From Antitrichia curtipendula (taxonomy: Eukaryota > Streptophyta > Bryopsida > Hypnales > Leucodontaceae), in the NCBI GenBank assembly GCA_951230915.1, contig OX579637.1, positions 30,442,001 to 30,506,000 of the forward strand: a DNA stretch of 64,000 nt, given 5' to 3'. The position numbers and the translations under genes were made by a program. Shown here in pieces: positions 61,790 to 64,000 of the stretch (position 1 is its first letter; each line of letters opens with the position of its first letter). The notes under the pieces were generated by a model, which was not told where the DNA came from, did no database searches, and was given only the letters and a program-made list of their open reading frames with translations.

Positions 61790-64000
61790 ACAAATTTGTT
61801 CAAGTGCCTTCCCAAATCAAATTTCATGACATATGATGTAGGGAACAATTAAAGTACAGGCCCAAGTTTATTCCATATTTTTTTTGATTCACGTGGAGAT
61901 GCATGAAATTTACGCACAAATGAAATATTCTCATGGATTTAAATATTTGAAGGTATTTGCAACTTCCACAAATTTGTTCAAGTGATTTTCGAAAATCAAA
62001 TTCCATTAAAATTTGATGTAGGGAGCCATTAAAGTGCAGGCCCAAGTTTATTCCATATTTTATTTGATTCACGTGGAGATGCATGAAAATTACGCACAAA
62101 TGAAATATTCTCATGGATTTAAATATTTGAAGGTATTTGCAACTTCCACAAATTTGTTCAAGTGATTTTCAAAAATCAAATTCCATTAAAATTTGATGTA
62201 GGGAGCCATTAAAGTACAGGCCCAAGTTTATTCCATATTTTCTTTGATTCACGTGGAGATGCATGAAAATTACGCACAAATGAAATATTCTCATGGATTT
62301 AAATATTTGAAGGTATTTGCAACTTCCACAAATTTGTTCAAGTGATTTTCCAAATCATATTCCATGAAAATTTGATGTAGGGAGCCATTAAAGTACAGGC
62401 CCAGGTTTATTCCATATTTTTTTTGATTCACGTGGAGATGCATGAAAATTACGCACAAATGAAATATTCTCATGCATTTAAATATTTGAAGGTATCTGCA
62501 ACTTCCACAAATTTGTTCAAGTGATTTTCGAAAATCAAATTCCATAAAAATTTGATGTAGGGAGCCACTAAAGTACAGGCCCAAGTTTATTCCATATTTT
62601 TTCTGATTCACGTGGAGATGTATGAAAATTACGCACAAATGAAATATTCTCAAGGATTTAAATATTTGAGGGTATTTGCAACTTCTACAAATTTGTTCAA
62701 GTGCCTTCCCAAATCAAATTTGATGACATATGATGTAGGGAACAATTAAAGTACAGGCCCAAATTTATTCCATATTTTATTTGATTCACGTGGAGATGCA
62801 TGAAAATTACGCACAAATGAAATATTCTCATGGATTTAAAAACTAAGGCGTATTTGCAACTTCTACAAGTTTCTTCAAGTGCCTTCCCAAATCAAATTCC
62901 ATGACATTTGATGTAGGGAGCCATTAAAGTACAGGCCCAAGTTTATTCCGTATTTTTTTTTATACATGTGGAGATGCATGAAAATTATGCACAAATGAAA
63001 TATTCTCATGGATTTAAATATTTGAAGATATTTGCAACTTCCACAAATTTGTTCAAGTGATTTTCCAAATCAAAGTCCCTGACATTTGATGTACGGAGCC
63101 ATTAAAGTACAGGCCCAAGTTTATTCCATATTTTATTTGATTCACGTGGAGATGCATGAAAACTACGCACAAATGAAATATTCTCATGGATTTAAAAACT
63201 AAGGCGTATTTGCAACTTCTACAAGTTTCTTCAAGTGCCTTCCCAAATCAAATTCCATGACATTTGATGTAGGGAGCCATTAAAGTACAGGCCCAAGTTT
63301 ATTCCGTATTTTTTTTTATACACGTGGAGATGCATGAAAATTATGCACAAATGAAATATTCTCATGGATTTAAATATTTGAAGGTATTTGCAATTTCCAC
63401 AAATTTGTTCAAGTGATTTTCCAAATCAAATTCCCTGACATTTGATGTAGGGAGCCATTAAAGTACAGGCCCAAGTTTATTCCATATTTTTTTTGATTCA
63501 CGTGGAGATGCATGAAAATTACGCACAAATGAAATGTTCTCATGGATTTAAATATTTGAAGGTATTTGCAACTTCCACAAATTTGTTCAAGTGATTTTCC
63601 AAATCATATTCCCTGACATTTGATGTAGGGAGCCATTAAAGTACAGGCCCAAGTTTATTCCATATTTTTTTTGATTCACGTGGAGATGCATGAAAATTAT
63701 GCACAAATGAAATATTCTCATGGATTTAAATATTTGAAGGTATTTGCAATTTCCACAAATTTGTTCAAGTGATTTTCCAAATCAAATTCCCTGACATTTG
63801 ATGTAGGGAGCCATTAAAGTACAGGCCCAAGTTTATTCCATATTTTTTTTGATTCACGTGGAGATGCATGAAAATTACGCACAAATGAAATATTCTCATG
63901 GATTTAAATATTTGAAGGTATTTGCAACTTCCACAAATTTGTTCAAGTGATTTTCCAAATCAAATTCCCTGACATTTGATGTAGGGAGCCATTAAAGTAC
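61790..64000 (+). repeat. Array region 10: mixed tail of the window
   Basis: About 12 monomers. 62,160-63,050 resembles the end of the 47.8-51.9-kb higher-order repeat (TTTTCAAAAATC, GGTATCTGCAACTTCC, CATAAAAATTTGATG), 12.9 kb from its first copy. Two TTTAAAAACTAAGGCG monomers lie at 62,842 and 63,198 with CCGTATTTTTTTTTATAC between them. From about 63,380 the monomers approach the 178-bp consensus with TTCCCTGACATTTGATG, and the array runs off the end inside GGGAGCCATTAAAG. Confidence 0.82.

Larger units (their letters stand above)
51940..61790 (+). repeat. Array region 9: most homogeneous block, 180-bp palindromic monomers
   Basis: About 55 monomers. Most are 180 bp, with TGATTTTCGAAAATCA and CCATTAAAATTTGATG. 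A lesser set has CCAAATCATATTCCATGAAAATTTG (179 bp). Multi-monomer units repeat at 538, 2,153 and about 2,686-2,690 bp with very few differences. Other markers are GATGCAGGGAGCCATTGAAG, CACGTGCAGATGC, GGAACTTCCACAAATTTGTTG and GAAATTTACGC. High identity over whole units indicates the most recent amplification in the window. Confidence 0.9.
10981..62190 (+). repeat. 180-bp monomer class with 16-bp perfect palindrome
   Basis: These monomers read TGATTTTCGAAAATCA at about m97-112, a perfect 16-bp palindrome, where the consensus has TGATTTTCCAAATCA. They also read CCATTAAAATTTGATG for CCATGACATTTGATG. The two extra bases make the unit 180 bp. Examples start near 11,006, 11,186, 11,366, 23,473, 24,542, 29,174, 29,711, 30,422, 30,960, 36,127, 48,374, 49,624, 50,338 and 51,766, and then many within 52.6-61.1 kb. 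Next to the palindrome, ATCAAATT and AATTTGAT form a further inverted repeat with a 7-nt spacer. The span is from first to last and includes other monomer classes. Confidence 0.9.
14889..63206 (+). repeat. TACTAAGGCG monomer subfamily (scattered, 16 copies)
   Basis: In these monomers the sequence after TTTAAA at m52-57 reads TACTAAGGCGTATTT instead of TATTTGAAGGTATTT, and ACAAATTTGTTC reads ACAAGTTTCTTC or ACAAGATTCTTC. ACTAAG starts near 14,889, 17,202, 17,913, 19,693, 19,871, 21,118, 46,907, 48,157, 48,693, 50,122, 50,835, 52,085, 54,415, 54,772, 62,842 and 63,198. The span is from the first to the last; most sequence inside it is ordinary monomer. No copy was seen between about 21.2 and 46.9 kb. 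The change removes both the AAATATTT and the ACAAATTTGT dyads. Confidence 0.88.
1..64000 (+). repeat. Tandem satellite array, ~178-bp monomer, fills the window
   Basis: Landmarks such as CACGTGGAGATG and GGGAGCCATTAAAG recur every 178 bp from end to end (for example ATTCACGTGG starts at 333, 511, 701 and 879, where the 190-bp step holds a 12-bp insertion). Unit lengths are mostly 178 bp, with 176-177, 179-180 and 190-bp variants. Every monomer that I followed has the same orientation. No other sequence interrupts the array. The consensus has about 57 G+C in 178 bp. This architecture is that of eukaryotic centromeric, pericentromeric or subtelomeric satellite; which of these cannot be told from sequence alone. 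I do not recognise the family. The strand label is arbitrary. Confidence 0.98.

Noticed and set aside
35..62653. Dozens of 60-120-codon minus-strand frames and 65-69-codon plus-strand frames
   Set aside because: Each is the same part of the monomer translated again. The recurring start and stop sites are fixed monomer positions, so they carry no evidence of coding.
165..63870. T-run next to CCATAT as a terminator
   Set aside because: The 5-9-base T-run occurs once per monomer without a preceding GC-rich hairpin or a transcript to terminate.
1..64000. CRISPR array
   Set aside because: There are no short repeats separated by unique spacers. The whole unit is repeated with gradual divergence, and there are no cas-like genes.
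1..64000. Known satellites (Arabidopsis 178-bp, rice CentO, primate alpha satellite)
   Set aside because: Only the unit length is similar. The sequence landmarks do not match what I remember of those families, so I do not assign a name or an organism.
1..64000. TATA-like and CCATATTTTT (CArG-like) motifs as promoters
   Set aside because: They are part of every AT-rich monomer and are not placed before any credible gene. Transcription of satellites is possible but cannot be supported from sequence here.
1..64000. Transposon, retroelement or inverted-orientation insert
   Set aside because: I followed the monomer landmarks across the window and found no break longer than a few bases, no target-site duplication and no reverse-oriented monomer.

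Overview
The whole 64 kb window is one uninterrupted tandem satellite-DNA array. About 358 copies of an AT-rich (about 68% A+T) monomer of roughly 178 bp run head to tail in one orientation, and both window edges fall inside a monomer, so the array continues on each side. I found no convincing protein gene, tRNA, rRNA, CRISPR array, transposon, inverted segment or unrelated sequence. The many short open frames are the same few stretches of the monomer translated again and again and should not be annotated as genes.

A large homogeneous array with a near-nucleosomal unit and layered higher-order repeats is typical of eukaryotic (peri)centromeric or other heterochromatic satellite. A 178-bp unit would suit a plant centromeric satellite, but I do not recognise the monomer and cannot name the organism. 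It does not look like the Arabidopsis 178-bp, rice CentO or primate alpha satellites as I remember them, and I found no CENP-B box.

Monomer coordinates (m) used below: m1 is the A of ATTCACGTGG. Landmarks in the consensus are CACGTG at m4-9, ATGCAT at m13-18, TACGCAC around m25-31, ATTTAAAT at m51-58, ACAAATTTGT at m82-91, the inverted repeat TGATTT-TCC-AAATCA around m97-111, GGGAGCCATTAAAG around m133-146, and CCATAT followed by a T-run at m165-177.

Layout: (1) about 1-9.4 kb, GATGTTGGG/TCATACATT-rich monomers with seven 190-bp insertion variants; (2) 9.4-15.6 kb, where GTGCCTTCCC monomers begin, with a perfect 180-bp duplication and a 7-monomer higher-order repeat; (3) 15.6-19.9 kb, a mosaic rich in TACTAAGGCG monomers; (4) 19.9-31.1 kb, a 5.88-kb segment present twice with internal gains and losses; (5) 31.1-36.3 kb, irregular GGGAACAATT monomers; (6) 36.3-45.2 kb, 1.08-1.29-kb higher-order repeats with a second 12-bp insertion variant; (7) 45.2-47.7 kb, a divergent block; (8) 47.7-52 kb, an 11/12-monomer repeat of 1,965/2,142 bp; (9) 52-61.8 kb, the most homogeneous part, dominated by a 180-bp variant with a perfect 16-bp palindrome and arranged in 2,153-bp 12-monomer units; (10) 61.8-64 kb, a mixed tail.

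The most interesting signals are two classes of monomer in which dyad symmetry has been perfected or kept by paired changes, the local spread of the palindromic 180-bp class, and the consequence that three such repeats stay in frame and make long but probably meaningless open frames.
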